Origin: Methylocystis hirsuta
Lineage (GTDB): Bacteria; Pseudomonadota; Alphaproteobacteria; Rhizobiales; Beijerinckiaceae
DNA: 64,000 bases
NCBI RefSeq assembly: GCF_003722355.1
Contig: NZ_QWDD01000001.1
Span: 2,356,001 to 2,420,000 of the forward strand
Direction of reading: 5' to 3'
A program made the position numbers and the translations under genes. Shown here in pieces: positions 38,346 through 47,756 of this stretch. Each line of letters begins with the position of its first letter. Position 1 is the first letter of the stretch. Under the pieces are notes generated by a model. The model saw nothing but the letters and a program-made list of their open reading frames with translations. It was not told the DNA's origin and made no database searches.

Positions 38346-38654
38346 ATGCGCAAGGCTGTCGCCCTAGTCCTGCTCATCGTCGTCGCCACGGTTGGTCTGA
38401 CAACCGCCGCCGCTGCCGACATACGCGTGCGCGGCGCGCACGCCCGGGTTCATCGCGTCGCGCCGCCGCCGCCATATACTGACGACGGCTATTTCTCGGA
38501 CTATGTGACCGGACCGACGGGGGCGCCAACGCCCGTCATGCAAGTGCCGGGCTCAACGAGCGTCATCACGCGAAAGATGATGGACGATTTCCAGTCGCGC
38601 AATCTCTGCGACGCGCTGCGGCTCGCGCCGGGGGTCAGCGGCGGAGGCTGCTAG
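38346..38654 (+). CDS. Small secreted protein resembling a truncated TonB plug
   Basis: A 102-residue protein with AGGAGG 9 bases before its ATG and a signal peptide ending near AAAADI (residue 25). The last ~37 residues (VPGSTSVITRKMMDDFQSRN and the following LCDALRLAPGV) resemble the first strands and helix of a TonB-dependent receptor plug, where the usual sequence is a Pro-Gly/Gln-Ser-Val-ThrValIleThr...AlaLeu...ProGlyVal pattern. The frame then stops after GGC with no barrel. It may be a remnant of a receptor or a small stand-alone protein. Nothing receptor-like follows in any frame before the Nudix gene. Confidence 0.75.
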   Translation: MRKAVALVLLIVVATVGLTTAAAADIRVRGAHARVHRVAPPPPYTDDGYFSDYVTGPTGAPTPVMQVPGSTSVITRKMMDDFQSRNLCDALRLAPGVSGGGC

Positions 38655-38708
38655 AGTCCACCGTCATTCGCATGTGTCGGCTTACGTCGGCCATCCAGTC
38701 GACGCGCG

Positions 38709-39278
38709 TCAGTCGAAGAGTTCAGGGCGGCGAAGACGCAACGCCTGAACGAGCGCGAGCGTCTTCATGTCGACGAAGCCGTCGGCCGCCATCAATGCGG
38801 CGAGTTCCTTGAGGCCCAGTTCGACGACGCGAACCTCTTCGTCTTCATGCGCGACCCCGCCGCCGTCGCCGACGCGATCCTCGGCCCGGTATTCGGCGAG
38901 ATAAAGCGTCATGCGCTCGGTCGAGACGCCCGGCATCGACCAGGCGGTCGCGACATGCTCAAGCGCGCCGAGCCGCAATCCGCCTTCTTCGAGCGCCTCG
39001 CGTTTCGCCGTGGCGGCCGCATCATCCTCGCCCTCGACAAGACCGGCGATCGCTTCGAGCGAATGCGTCGCGCCGACGGCGATCAGCGCCGCGGCGCGCA
39101 GCTGCTCGACGAGCAGCGCCGTCTTGCGCAGGGGATCGTATGGCAGCACGGCGGCCGCACACCCATGGTCCTCGACGTCGCGCAGGAAGGCTCTTCCGTC
39201 CGGCATGCGGATGGTCGCAATCGACATCGTCGCCCAGCGCTGGTGCGTTTGTTCGAGTTTGACGACGGAAGGCTTCAT
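38709..39278 (-). CDS. Nudix hydrolase (NDP-sugar/ADP-ribose pyrophosphatase-like)
   Basis: A 189-residue Nudix protein. The Nudix box is GLVEGEDDAAATAKREALEEGG, with the catalytic RE..EE core intact; the first segment is one residue shorter than the textbook GX5E spacing. Flanking regions (LPYDPLRKTALLVEQLR, STERMTLYLAEY) resemble the NudF/NudK group that hydrolyses ADP-ribose or GDP-mannose. The ATG at 39278 was taken because it begins the conserved region; the frame is open to 39338 but through the tuf terminator. It lies directly after tuf on the same strand but past that terminator. Confidence 0.88.
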   Translation of the reverse strand: MKPSVVKLEQTHQRWATMSIATIRMPDGRAFLRDVEDHGCAAAVLPYDPLRKTALLVEQLRAAALIAVGATHSLEAIAGLVEGEDDAAATAKREALEEGGLRLGALEHVATAWSMPGVSTERMTLYLAEYRAEDRVGDGGGVAHEDEEVRVVELGLKELAALMAADGFVDMKTLALVQALRLRRPELFD

Positions 39279-39321
39279 GGGAGAACTCAATCTCTTGCCG
39301 CAATCTGAAATCGGGTAACGC

Positions 39322-39357
39322 CAAAAGCAAAGGGGCAAGAGCGCGGCTCCTGCCCCT
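39322..39357 (-). terminator. tuf: Intrinsic terminator of tuf
   Basis: On the minus strand AGGGGCAGGAGC pairs with GCTCTTGCCCCT (one wobble) across CGC and is followed by TTGCTTTTGG. It lies 30 bases after the tuf stop. Confidence 0.88.
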
Positions 39358-39386
39358 CTACTGATGTTCTCAGCGCGCGTCGGCGG

Positions 39387-40577
<1,191 letters not shown>

Positions 40578-40671
40578 GATCCCCGTTCCGAGTGGTCACG
40601 AGCCCGTCGCTCGCGCGCGGCGAGGCTTTAAGGGCAATGACGGCGGAGGGCAAGGGGTCGCGGCTCTCCGG

Positions 40672-41283
40672 TCACGGTTCGCCGCTGTCCGCCACGATCC
40701 AGTTCGCCGCGAGCATATGAAAGTCCTTGAACGTCAACTCCTGCGGCTCCAGCTTCCGGACCCGCAATATGTCCGGCAAATCCGCTTGAAATCTTTTGAA
40801 TTCGGCCGCTATGGCCCGCCCCCCCGGCACGCGCGCATCCCCGGCCTCGTCCCGAAACCAAGTCGCGATCTCCTCGACAAGCCGGTCGATTTTCCCCTCA
40901 TGCGCATGAATATCCTGCCCGGCGATGTCCGAGATGAATTGCTGATATCGATATTTCTGTCGGTCGAAGATGAGCGCTTTCTGTCCCGAACGTTTAGGAC
41001 CGAAATTGCGCGCGCCTAGGAAAAGGCCCAGTTCAAGGGGCATGTTGAAGCGTGGTAAACCCGACGCCGCGTCCAGTTCAGTGTTGGAAATATCGTGGAC
41101 GCCATATCGGCATTCGCGAATAATACGGCATATCTTCTCAATCCGCGCCTCGCCGCCATCGTCGTTTTCTCTAGCGCAACGCGGCGTATAGCCGGATCTC
41201 ACGACAGTGAAGACGATGGCCTGGAAAAACTCTTCATAGTCCGGCGAAAACGGACAATTGATAAAAACGTCCTTATCCTTCAT
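40672..41283 (-). CDS. TIR-like/deoxyribosyltransferase-like protein of a two-gene module
   Basis: A 203-residue protein of a widespread but uncharacterised family beginning KDVFINCPFSPDYEEFFQAI. It reads as an alternating alpha/beta fold. A conserved IRECRYGVHDISNTEL segment is followed by PRFNMPLELGLFLGARNFG, then KALIFDRQKYRYQQFISDIAGQDI. The ExGxxxG pattern around Glu84 is placed as in TIR_3 and nucleoside deoxyribosyltransferase-like proteins, where that Glu is catalytic for N-glycosidic bond cleavage. The gene start overlaps the stop of the small upstream gene by ATGA. Function inferred only; the family assignment to TIR/DRT fold is pattern-based. Confidence 0.75.
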   Translation of the reverse strand: MKDKDVFINCPFSPDYEEFFQAIVFTVVRSGYTPRCARENDDGGEARIEKICRIIRECRYGVHDISNTELDAASGLPRFNMPLELGLFLGARNFGPKRSGQKALIFDRQKYRYQQFISDIAGQDIHAHEGKIDRLVEEIATWFRDEAGDARVPGGRAIAAEFKRFQADLPDILRVRKLEPQELTFKDFHMLAANWIVADSGEP

Positions 41284-41483
41284 CCAGCCCGCTTGGCGGC
41301 ACGTACCGTGGCGATGGCGTCGCGGATTTCCTTTGACGAGAAGTGCGTCGCCTCGCCTTTCGGCTTCAAAATGCGCACGCCGTCTTTCGTCACGCCGAGA
41401 ACCTTGGGGGCGTTCGTGAGCACGCGGGCGGCAAGTTTGCGGGTTTCGCTAGCGCCGAGATTTTTTTTGGAGCCTTTTGCCAT
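41280..41483 (-). CDS. Small basic protein, partner of the TIR-like gene
   Basis: A 67-residue very basic protein (MAKGSKKNLGASETRKLAAR start; many Lys/Arg) with two short helices around a VTKDGVRIL turn. No known domain recognised; size and charge would suit nucleic-acid binding or an antitoxin/regulatory role. The ATG at 41483 starts the basic segment; a longer frame to 41531 is possible. Its stop overlaps the start of the TIR-like gene by four bases, so the two are translated together. Confidence 0.7.
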   Translation of the reverse strand: MAKGSKKNLGASETRKLAARVLTNAPKVLGVTKDGVRILKPKGEATHFSSKEIRDAIATVRAAKRAG

Positions 41484-41564
41484 TTGGACATAATGGCGCG
41501 CCTTCCCGCGCTTCGCAACCGGCGGCCCCAAGCCCCGCGCATAACGATGCTATACCGCCTGCCT

Positions 41565-42215
41565 CTATTTCTTTTGCTCCTTGCCTTGGAACGCGGGGCT
41601 TCCTTTGGCCGGGAATTCCATGTGTCTCTTGATCTCGGATTTGGGCTCCGGCGCAGTCAACTCGACCGCTTCGCTGAGCTTTCGCTCAGGAACCACATCG
41701 ACGTCCATGGTTTCCACTTCGCCATTGGAGTGGCGGGCGGTGTAAACGCCGACCACGTCCAAAGGCTCGGGACTCTTGATCACGACGAACCCCTCAAGAA
41801 ATGCGAAATCGACGCACACGCCGTTGATCGGGCAGAAATAGCCCGCGACGTCGAAACAATTCAGTTCCATCGCGCCATCGGCCTGAAGTTCGGCCTTCTT
41901 GAACGGCGTGACGCTGAATGGACCGGGGTCCGATCCGAATTCCGTCGCGAGCGCCACTTTCGCGGCGATGGCGAAGCGTTTCCTGGTCGGGTTATGGATG
42001 TTGACGATCGTGCGGTAGACGCCCTTCGCCAAAGTCCCGTCCTGATGTGGAACCAGCAGCGAACAAACGACCTTGGCGGCATATTGATATTCGGTCTTTA
42101 TCGTTTCGTTGGATTTCACCGCCTGCGCGCGTGAACTCGCGGGAATTCCAATTAAAGCAAGGCTCAGCGCGAGGAGCGCGCAGTCGAAAGCATGTGCGCG
42201 TTTCATAATCCGCAC
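41565..42215 (-). CDS. Secreted hypothetical protein
   Basis: A 216-residue protein with a signal peptide (MKRAHAFDCALLALSLAL at about residues 4-22, cleavage near SRAQA). The mature part (KTEYQYAAKVVCSLLVPHQD, VYRTIVNIHNPT, LNCFDVAGYFCPINGVCVDF) is predicted mostly beta, with five cysteines that could form disulfides, and a charged C-terminal tail (residues 175-216). No family was recognised. It could start at 42206 (second Met). Monocistronic. Confidence 0.75.
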   Translation of the reverse strand: MRIMKRAHAFDCALLALSLALIGIPASSRAQAVKSNETIKTEYQYAAKVVCSLLVPHQDGTLAKGVYRTIVNIHNPTRKRFAIAAKVALATEFGSDPGPFSVTPFKKAELQADGAMELNCFDVAGYFCPINGVCVDFAFLEGFVVIKSPEPLDVVGVYTARHSNGEVETMDVDVVPERKLSEAVELTAPEPKSEIKRHMEFPAKGSPAFQGKEQKK

Positions 42216-42480
42216 TCCACGAAAAATGGGGTTGCGAAATATCCGTTCTTATCGCCCGACCCAGCCCCAATGCCTTCGGCGCCGAGATTATCGGGCGCCC
42301 AAAATAGACCTCTCATCGAACAATCGTTCGCTTAGGCTAACGTGCGAACGTGTGAATTCGTTCCGCGGATAACTGGCCCGACGCCGGATGTCCGGCCTCG
42401 CGCCGCTCTTGCAGGCTCGATCGAAACAGCGGCGTGGCGATTTTCCTCGCGTTGCGAAGTGTCGGTTTGCGGCCGAGAGA

Positions 42481-42825
42481 TCAACGACATCCGGAATGAC
42501 AGGCCACGTCCGTAACCACCGGCTTCGTTTCGCCCACCGTATTGACGTCGATCACGACGTCCTTGCGCTTCCAGCGAAAAACGCAATTGGCGTTTCCCGT
42601 GCCGGCGCAAGAGACCGTCTCGGGTCGTCCTTCGCAGCGCGGATCGCCCTTTTGACAGACGAATCCCGCCTCGGGCGCGTGGACAGGCTTCCAACCTTTT
42701 TTGAGCAGAGCCTTGCGCGCCTTCGCATAAGGCTCGTCCTTGGGGAAACTCGGGACCTGCGCGAGTGCGCTTGAAGATAGGGACAGCGCAATAAAAACGG
42801 CGGTTGCGGAGAAAAGCGCTTTCAT
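42481..42825 (-). CDS. Small secreted cysteine-rich protein
   Basis: A 114-residue protein. The ATG at 42825 has AGGAG 9 bases upstream and gives a signal peptide ending at SSALAQ. The mature part carries six cysteines (VCQKGDPRCEG, VSCAGTGNANCVF, ACHSGC), consistent with three disulfides, and a conserved-looking KALLKKGWKPV helix. Similar small periplasmic proteins occur in Hyphomicrobiales but no function is known. The open frame extends upstream to 42888 without a ribosome site. Confidence 0.78.
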   Translation of the reverse strand: MKALFSATAVFIALSLSSSALAQVPSFPKDEPYAKARKALLKKGWKPVHAPEAGFVCQKGDPRCEGRPETVSCAGTGNANCVFRWKRKDVVIDVNTVGETKPVVTDVACHSGCR

Positions 42826-43040
42826 AGGTTCACTCCTAATTCTTAAAAGCAGTCGCATGTTCATTAAGGCGGCCCACGCGTTCCTCAAGAGCGGCGAGCT
42901 AAAGCTCCAGGAGTATAACGGGCAGCAGCCCTCGCCTACGCCGGGCGATGCCGAGGCCCGCGGCTAAAGCGCTGCGCGTTGAAATCGCCGCCGCGCGCGC
43001 CAACTGGTTCTGTGGCGGGGCGTAAATGCAGCTTTAAAAA

Positions 43041-44150
43041 TTGCGCTACGATTTCTTCGACGATCCGGTCGATTGGGCGTTCGCCGCCCTCTTCGCCTTG
43101 CTCACCCTCGCCGCGTGGGGATTGCGGCTCTGGGAGCCGTCAATCGGTGGTCCGCTCACAAATCTGGCGCTGAACTTCGCCGCGCTGATCGTCGTCCTGC
43201 TCGCCGCTCAATATCTGTAGCGCGTCTGGTTTCCGAATTGCCCTTTCGGCGTCGGCCCGGCGTGGAGGCGGTTCGCCGCCTATCCGCTGCGCCAATTCGT
43301 CTATGCGGCCGCTGCCCTGCTCATCGTCAGCAGCGGATTCGAAGCGATTTTCAGCGGCGCTGCGTTTGACGTCGTGGGGATCTCGGCCGGATCGCGGGGT
43401 CTGGCGGATCCGGACTTCGCCGACGTCGCACGCGCAATGAACCAGATCGCCGCCTTCGCGCTCCCGGCCGGATTGGTCGCATATCTGGGCTTCGTCGCTT
43501 TGGCCGGACCGGCGCGGCGCGCGACGTCCACGGCGCTTGTCGCCACCGCGCCGCAAAGGAGGGCGTTGGCGCTCTCGCCGGAATCGGCTCTGGTCGGGCA
43601 GGATCTTGGCCGTCGCATCCGCCTCATGGGTTGGATCGGATTCTGGCTGGATTTCATCCTGGCGTTCCTGACCGCCCCGCTCCTCGCCTTTGGCGCGGTT
43701 GGCCAATCCATCAGCTCCACCGTCTGGGTCAGCGATCCGATCCATTGGGGGTATTTCGGACTGGGACTCTTATTCGCTTCACTGTTCCTGGATCTCTTTT
43801 CGACGATCGCCTCCGGCAGGCTGATGCGCGATCCGGCGAGCATGCTCGCCGCCGATCAGCCGGCCGCGTTGTGGTTTCTCGGCGCCGGTTCGCTCGTCAA
43901 TGTGCTTGGCTCGGTGGTCTCGTTCGTCGGCGTCGGTTTGAGCATCGCCTTGCTTGTCGCCAAGACCGTGTCGCAGCCGCCGGGGATCGCGATTACCGAT
44001 CCGGACAGGATCGTCCGCGCGCTCGACGTCTTCATCTTAATGGCGAACTTTAACTTGCTTCTTGCTCATTTCATTGGGGCTGGAGCTGCGGTTTGGCTCA
44101 GCATGCAGGCGCTCAAGGCGCGCCATAAGTTCGCTGTCGGGCTGGGATGA
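43041..44150 (+). pseudogene. DUF3611-type membrane protein gene with an in-frame amber codon
   Basis: One continuous frame from TTG 43041 to 44150 is coding-like throughout but is interrupted by TAG at 43218-43220. Before the stop: 59 residues with two hydrophobic segments. After it: RVWFPNCPFGVGPAWRRFAA and more membrane helices, then a DUF3611-like part (RRIRLMGWIGFWLDFILAFL onward) with four to five helices to the end. No ATG, GTG or TTG occurs in frame between the stop and GTG 43374. Expression as two polypeptides is possible; the simplest reading is a CAG-to-TAG nonsense change. The TTG start is uncertain because TAA lies two codons upstream and no ribosome site is visible. Confidence 0.7.
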
Positions 44151-44279
44151 GGAGCTAGCGACCAGCAAAAAAAAGCGCCCGACGGAACCTCGATCGATCG
44201 CCGCGGTTGAAGGCGAGCTGGGGATTGGACAAGAGAGAGTGTCCTGATCGCTGTGGCTGGTTCGTCCCCGCCTGGAGCC

Positions 44280-45581
44280 CTATTCTTCGTAGACGACTGC
44301 GCCTCCGACGACCGTCGTCCTGACCACGCCCTGCAGCAGCGCCCCATCGAACGGGGTATTCTTGGAGCGCGAGTGGAGCGTGGCGGGGTCGACGACGAAA
44401 GGCGCGTCAGGATCGAAGCGGATGATGTCCGCCGGGGCGCCTTTTTGCAGCCTGCCCTGCGGCAGTCCCAGAATTTCAGCCGGGCGCGACGTCATCGCCT
44501 CGAGCAGGCGCGTCAGCGTGACGTCGCCCGAATGCACGAGCCGAAGCCCCGCCGCGAGCATCGTCTCGAGACCGATCGCCCCATATTCGGCTTCGGCGAA
44601 GGGCAGCCGTTTAGTTTCGACGTCCTGAGGATCATGGTCGGAGACGATGACGTCGATCAGCCCTTCGCCGAGCGCGCCAACCAGCGCCTTACGTTCATCC
44701 TCATGGCGCAACGGCGGTCTGAGCTTGAGGAAGGTGCGATAGTCGCCGATGTCGTTCTCGTTCAGCGTCAGATGATTGATCGAGGTCCCACAGGTGACGG
44801 CCAAGCCCTCGTCCTTGGCTCTGCGCAACGCGTCCAACGATAGCGTCGTCGTCACGATCGCCGAGTGATAGCGCGCGCCGGTCAGCGCGACGAGCCGCAA
44901 GTCGCGATCGAGCATGATCGCCTCCGCTTCACGCGGCGCGCCGGAGAGGCCGAGCCGATGCGCAAATTCGCCTTCGTTCATGACGCCGACGGAAAGATCC
45001 GGGTCTTCGGCGAAATGAATGACGAGCGCATCAAAATCGCGCGCATAGGTGAGCGCCCGTCGCATGACGAGCGCGCTTCGCACCGAGCGCGCGCCGTCGC
45101 AGAACGCCACCGCGCCCGCCTGCTGCAGCAGCCCCAGCTCGGCGATCTCCCTGCCCTCGCGGCCTCTGGTGAGCGCCGCCATCGGTGCGACGCGCACGCG
45201 CCCGGTGTCGCGCGCACGGCGCAGAACGAAATCGACGACGGCGGGATCGTCGACGGGCGGCGCCGTCGCCGCGGTCGATACGATTGTCGTCACGCCGCCC
45301 GCCGCGGCCGCGAGAGTCGCGCTGGCGATGGTTTCGCGATGTTCCGCCCCCGGCTCGCCGACGAAGGCCTGCATGTCGATGAGGCCCGGCGCAACGACGT
45401 CGCCGGCGCAATCGATGATTCGCGCGCCTTCGGGAGCGTCGCCCTGTCGAACGGATTCGCCGAACTCGGCGATGACGCCGTCGAGCGTCACCAGACCGCC
45501 GCGCATTTCGCGACCCGAGCCCGGATCGATCAGCCGTGCGTTAAGAAGGAACAGCGGCGCTGGAGCTTGTGGCGGCGACAT
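44280..45581 (-). CDS. Dihydroorotase-like protein lacking the HxH metal motif
   Basis: A 433-residue amidohydrolase-fold protein with clear dihydroorotase similarity (VAPGLIDMQAFVGEPGAEHRET, AAAGGVTTIVSTAATAPPVDD, TCGTSINHLTLNENDIGDY, SDHDPQDVETKRLPFAEAEYG). In catalytic dihydroorotases the strand-1 motif is D-x-H-x-H; here it is DMQAF, so both metal-binding histidines are missing. Such PyrC-like (PyrX-type) proteins in proteobacteria form a structural partner of aspartate transcarbamoylase. Neither pyrB nor an active pyrC is in the window. The gene is divergent from the PAS kinase. Confidence 0.88.
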   Translation of the reverse strand: MSPPQAPAPLFLLNARLIDPGSGREMRGGLVTLDGVIAEFGESVRQGDAPEGARIIDCAGDVVAPGLIDMQAFVGEPGAEHRETIASATLAAAAGGVTTIVSTAATAPPVDDPAVVDFVLRRARDTGRVRVAPMAALTRGREGREIAELGLLQQAGAVAFCDGARSVRSALVMRRALTYARDFDALVIHFAEDPDLSVGVMNEGEFAHRLGLSGAPREAEAIMLDRDLRLVALTGARYHSAIVTTTLSLDALRRAKDEGLAVTCGTSINHLTLNENDIGDYRTFLKLRPPLRHEDERKALVGALGEGLIDVIVSDHDPQDVETKRLPFAEAEYGAIGLETMLAAGLRLVHSGDVTLTRLLEAMTSRPAEILGLPQGRLQKGAPADIIRFDPDAPFVVDPATLHSRSKNTPFDGALLQGVVRTTVVGGAVVYEE

Positions 45582-45722
45582 GGCGTCTGCTTAGGCCATT
45601 TCTCGGACGTTGAAAATGCGCGTGGGTCAGGGGATATTGGGCTTGAACTCGTCTCGCAAGCGCCTAGCTACCGCAAGTTGGGGCTGCGAGCGGCGCGTGC
45701 CGGGCGCCCCGGGGGAAAACGT

Positions 45723-46832
45723 ATGCGTTCCCTCACCCCTCTAGACTCCCCACTCGCGCCAAGCCTGGCGCAAGGCGAAGGACGCCCTGATCTCCCGGCG
45801 ATGATGAACGCCGCCTTCGACGGAATCATTGCGCTCGACGAGCACGGCGTGGTGCGGTCGATCAGCGCGGAGGCGGCGTCGCTCTTCGGCTATGCGCCTG
45901 GCGACGTCATCGGACGGGATTTTGGCGTGCTGACGGCGGAGGCGAAGCAATGCCACCGCGAAGATCTGCGGCGGGGAACGCCAAGCATTCGCCGACGGAT
46001 CGAGGGCTTGCGCGAGGACGGCTCCGTCTTTCCCGTGGAGCTTGTCGTCAGTGAAGTCGCCTGCGACGGAGAACGGCTTTTTATCGCTTTGGTCCGCGAT
46101 CTCAGCTCCAGGCGCAGCTTTGAGCAGGGGGTTCAGGAGCTTCAAGCGAACCGCCTTGAGTTGATTGAGAATATGGCGACCGGATTGGCGCATGAACTCA
46201 AGCAGCCTTTGGCGGCGATCGGCGCCTACCTCAATTTCGCGCGTCGGCGTCTGAACGAAAAAGTCCTCTCGATCGAGAAGGTCGGGGAGATGTTGGACAA
46301 CGCCGATGCGCAAGTCTTCCGCGTCGCGGAAATCATGGACAATCTTCGCCAGTTCATCGCGCGCGGAGAGACGTCGAGAGCTCCCCATAATCTGAACGCC
46401 GTCATCCGAACCGCCTGCGAATTCACCGATGCGCTCGCCAAGGAGCATCATGTCAAAACTTCAGTCGACCTCGAAGCGTCGCCGGACACGGTGGTGATCA
46501 ACAAGGTTCAGATTCAGCAGGTCGTCGTCAATCTTAAGCGTAACGCCGTCGAAGCGATGCAGAACTGCGAGCGACGCGAGATGAGGGTGTCGACTCGCCT
46601 CGTTGAAGGCAACCTCATTCGCGCCGATGTCGCGGACACCGGTCCTGGATTGCCCGAGGAGATCAAAGACAGGCTCTTCGAGCAGTTCACGACGACGAAG
46701 CCGCACGGTCTGGGCGTCGGACTCTCCATTTCGCGCTCGATCGTCGAAGCGCATAGCGGGAAGATCTGGGCGGAGCCTAACCCCGGGGGCGGGACCATCT
46801 TCAGCTTCGTCTTGCCTCTGGAAGATCGCTGA
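45723..46832 (+). CDS. PAS-domain sensor histidine kinase (FixL-like architecture)
   Basis: A 369-residue soluble kinase. A PAS domain covers about residues 25-130 (GIIALDEHGVVRSISAEAAS, FGYAPGDVIGRDF, RRIEGLREDGSVFPVEL). His157 in LAHELKQPLAAI is the phosphoacceptor. The HATPase domain has QVVVNLKRNAVEAM, DTGPGLPEE and GLGVGLSISRSIVEAHSGKI. The PAS domain lacks an obvious haem-binding signature, so oxygen sensing is not supported. The ATG at 45723 was chosen; the frame is open far upstream only as the antisense of the dihydroorotase gene. No response regulator is adjacent. Confidence 0.9.
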   Translation: MRSLTPLDSPLAPSLAQGEGRPDLPAMMNAAFDGIIALDEHGVVRSISAEAASLFGYAPGDVIGRDFGVLTAEAKQCHREDLRRGTPSIRRRIEGLREDGSVFPVELVVSEVACDGERLFIALVRDLSSRRSFEQGVQELQANRLELIENMATGLAHELKQPLAAIGAYLNFARRRLNEKVLSIEKVGEMLDNADAQVFRVAEIMDNLRQFIARGETSRAPHNLNAVIRTACEFTDALAKEHHVKTSVDLEASPDTVVINKVQIQQVVVNLKRNAVEAMQNCERREMRVSTRLVEGNLIRADVADTGPGLPEEIKDRLFEQFTTTKPHGLGVGLSISRSIVEAHSGKIWAEPNPGGGTIFSFVLPLEDR

Positions 46833-47086
46833 CCGGTCGGTCAGGCGGAGACGGCGACGCCGCCGGATCGGCGGCGGAGAGACTGTCGCCAGCGCCGGCG
46901 CAATCAGCACGCTTGCGCCAGCCTAGCCACGTAAAAAAGCTCCAGGGCCGTTCTGAACAAGCAAGAGATCGTTAGGAGTGATTATGGTTAAGCAGGGATG
47001 AACTGCTATGGTCGCGAGACGCGCATTCGTCCAGAGCGTCATTCGAACCCCCGCCGTTGGGGCCAGCTTCGGGGAGAGACGGCGTC

Positions 47087-47749
47087 GTGTTGACCTTTGA
47101 GAATGTCGGCTTGCGCTATGGCGCCGGCGCCGAAACGCTCCGAGACGTGAATTTCCAGATCGAACCGCGTTCTTTCCAGTTCCTGACCGGCCCGTCGGGC
47201 GCAGGCAAGACCACCTTGATGCGATTGATCATCATGGCGCTGCGGCCGACGCGCGGATTGATCAACATCTTCGGCAAGGACACGGCGGCGCTTAGCAACG
47301 AAGACGTCGCGGCGACGCGCCGCAAAATCGGCGTCGTCTTCCAGGACTTCCGGCTTCTGGATCATCTGACGCTTTACGAAAACGTCGCCCTGCCCTTGTG
47401 CGTGCTCGGGCGCGAAGAGTCGACCTATCGCGCCGAGGTGATCGAACTGTTGCGCTGGGTGGGCCTCGGCGAGCGCGCGCATGCGTTCCCAACCATCCTT
47501 TCGGGCGGCGAGAAGCAGCGCGCGGCGATCGCCCGCGCGCTGATTTCGCAACCCAAACTGCTGCTGGCAGACGAACCGACGGGCAATGTCGACCCGACTC
47601 TCGCGCGCCGCATCCTGCGGCTCTTCATCGAGCTCCACAGATCCGGAACCGCCGTCATTATCGCCACTCATGACTTGAGCCTCATGGACCAGTATGAAGA
47701 TGCGCGGCGTCTTGTGCTTGCCGACGGCCGGCTTCACATCTTCGAATGA
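47087..47749 (+). CDS. ftsE: Cell-division ATP-binding protein FtsE
   Basis: FtsE is the ATPase of the FtsEX complex that couples septation to periplasmic peptidoglycan hydrolases. The 220-residue product has Walker A GPSGAGKTT, the Q-loop VFQDFRLLDHLT, the signature LSGGEKQRAAIARA, Walker B LLLADEPTGNVD and the H-switch ATHD. GTG 47087 gives the family N-terminus (LTFENVGLRYG), with GGGAGA upstream. ftsX begins 7 bases after its stop. Confidence 0.96.
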   Translation: MLTFENVGLRYGAGAETLRDVNFQIEPRSFQFLTGPSGAGKTTLMRLIIMALRPTRGLINIFGKDTAALSNEDVAATRRKIGVVFQDFRLLDHLTLYENVALPLCVLGREESTYRAEVIELLRWVGLGERAHAFPTILSGGEKQRAAIARALISQPKLLLADEPTGNVDPTLARRILRLFIELHRSGTAVIIATHDLSLMDQYEDARRLVLADGRLHIFE

Positions 47750-47756
47750 GCAGACG

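Noticed and set aside
37952-38422. 156-aa minus-strand frame over the two small genes
   Set aside because: Overlaps a likely plus-strand gene; Ala/Arg-rich, no domain, weak start.
44865-45722. Upstream extension of the PAS kinase frame
   Set aside because: It lies antisense to the dihydroorotase gene and has no PAS or kinase similarity; the ATG at 45723 is the plausible start.
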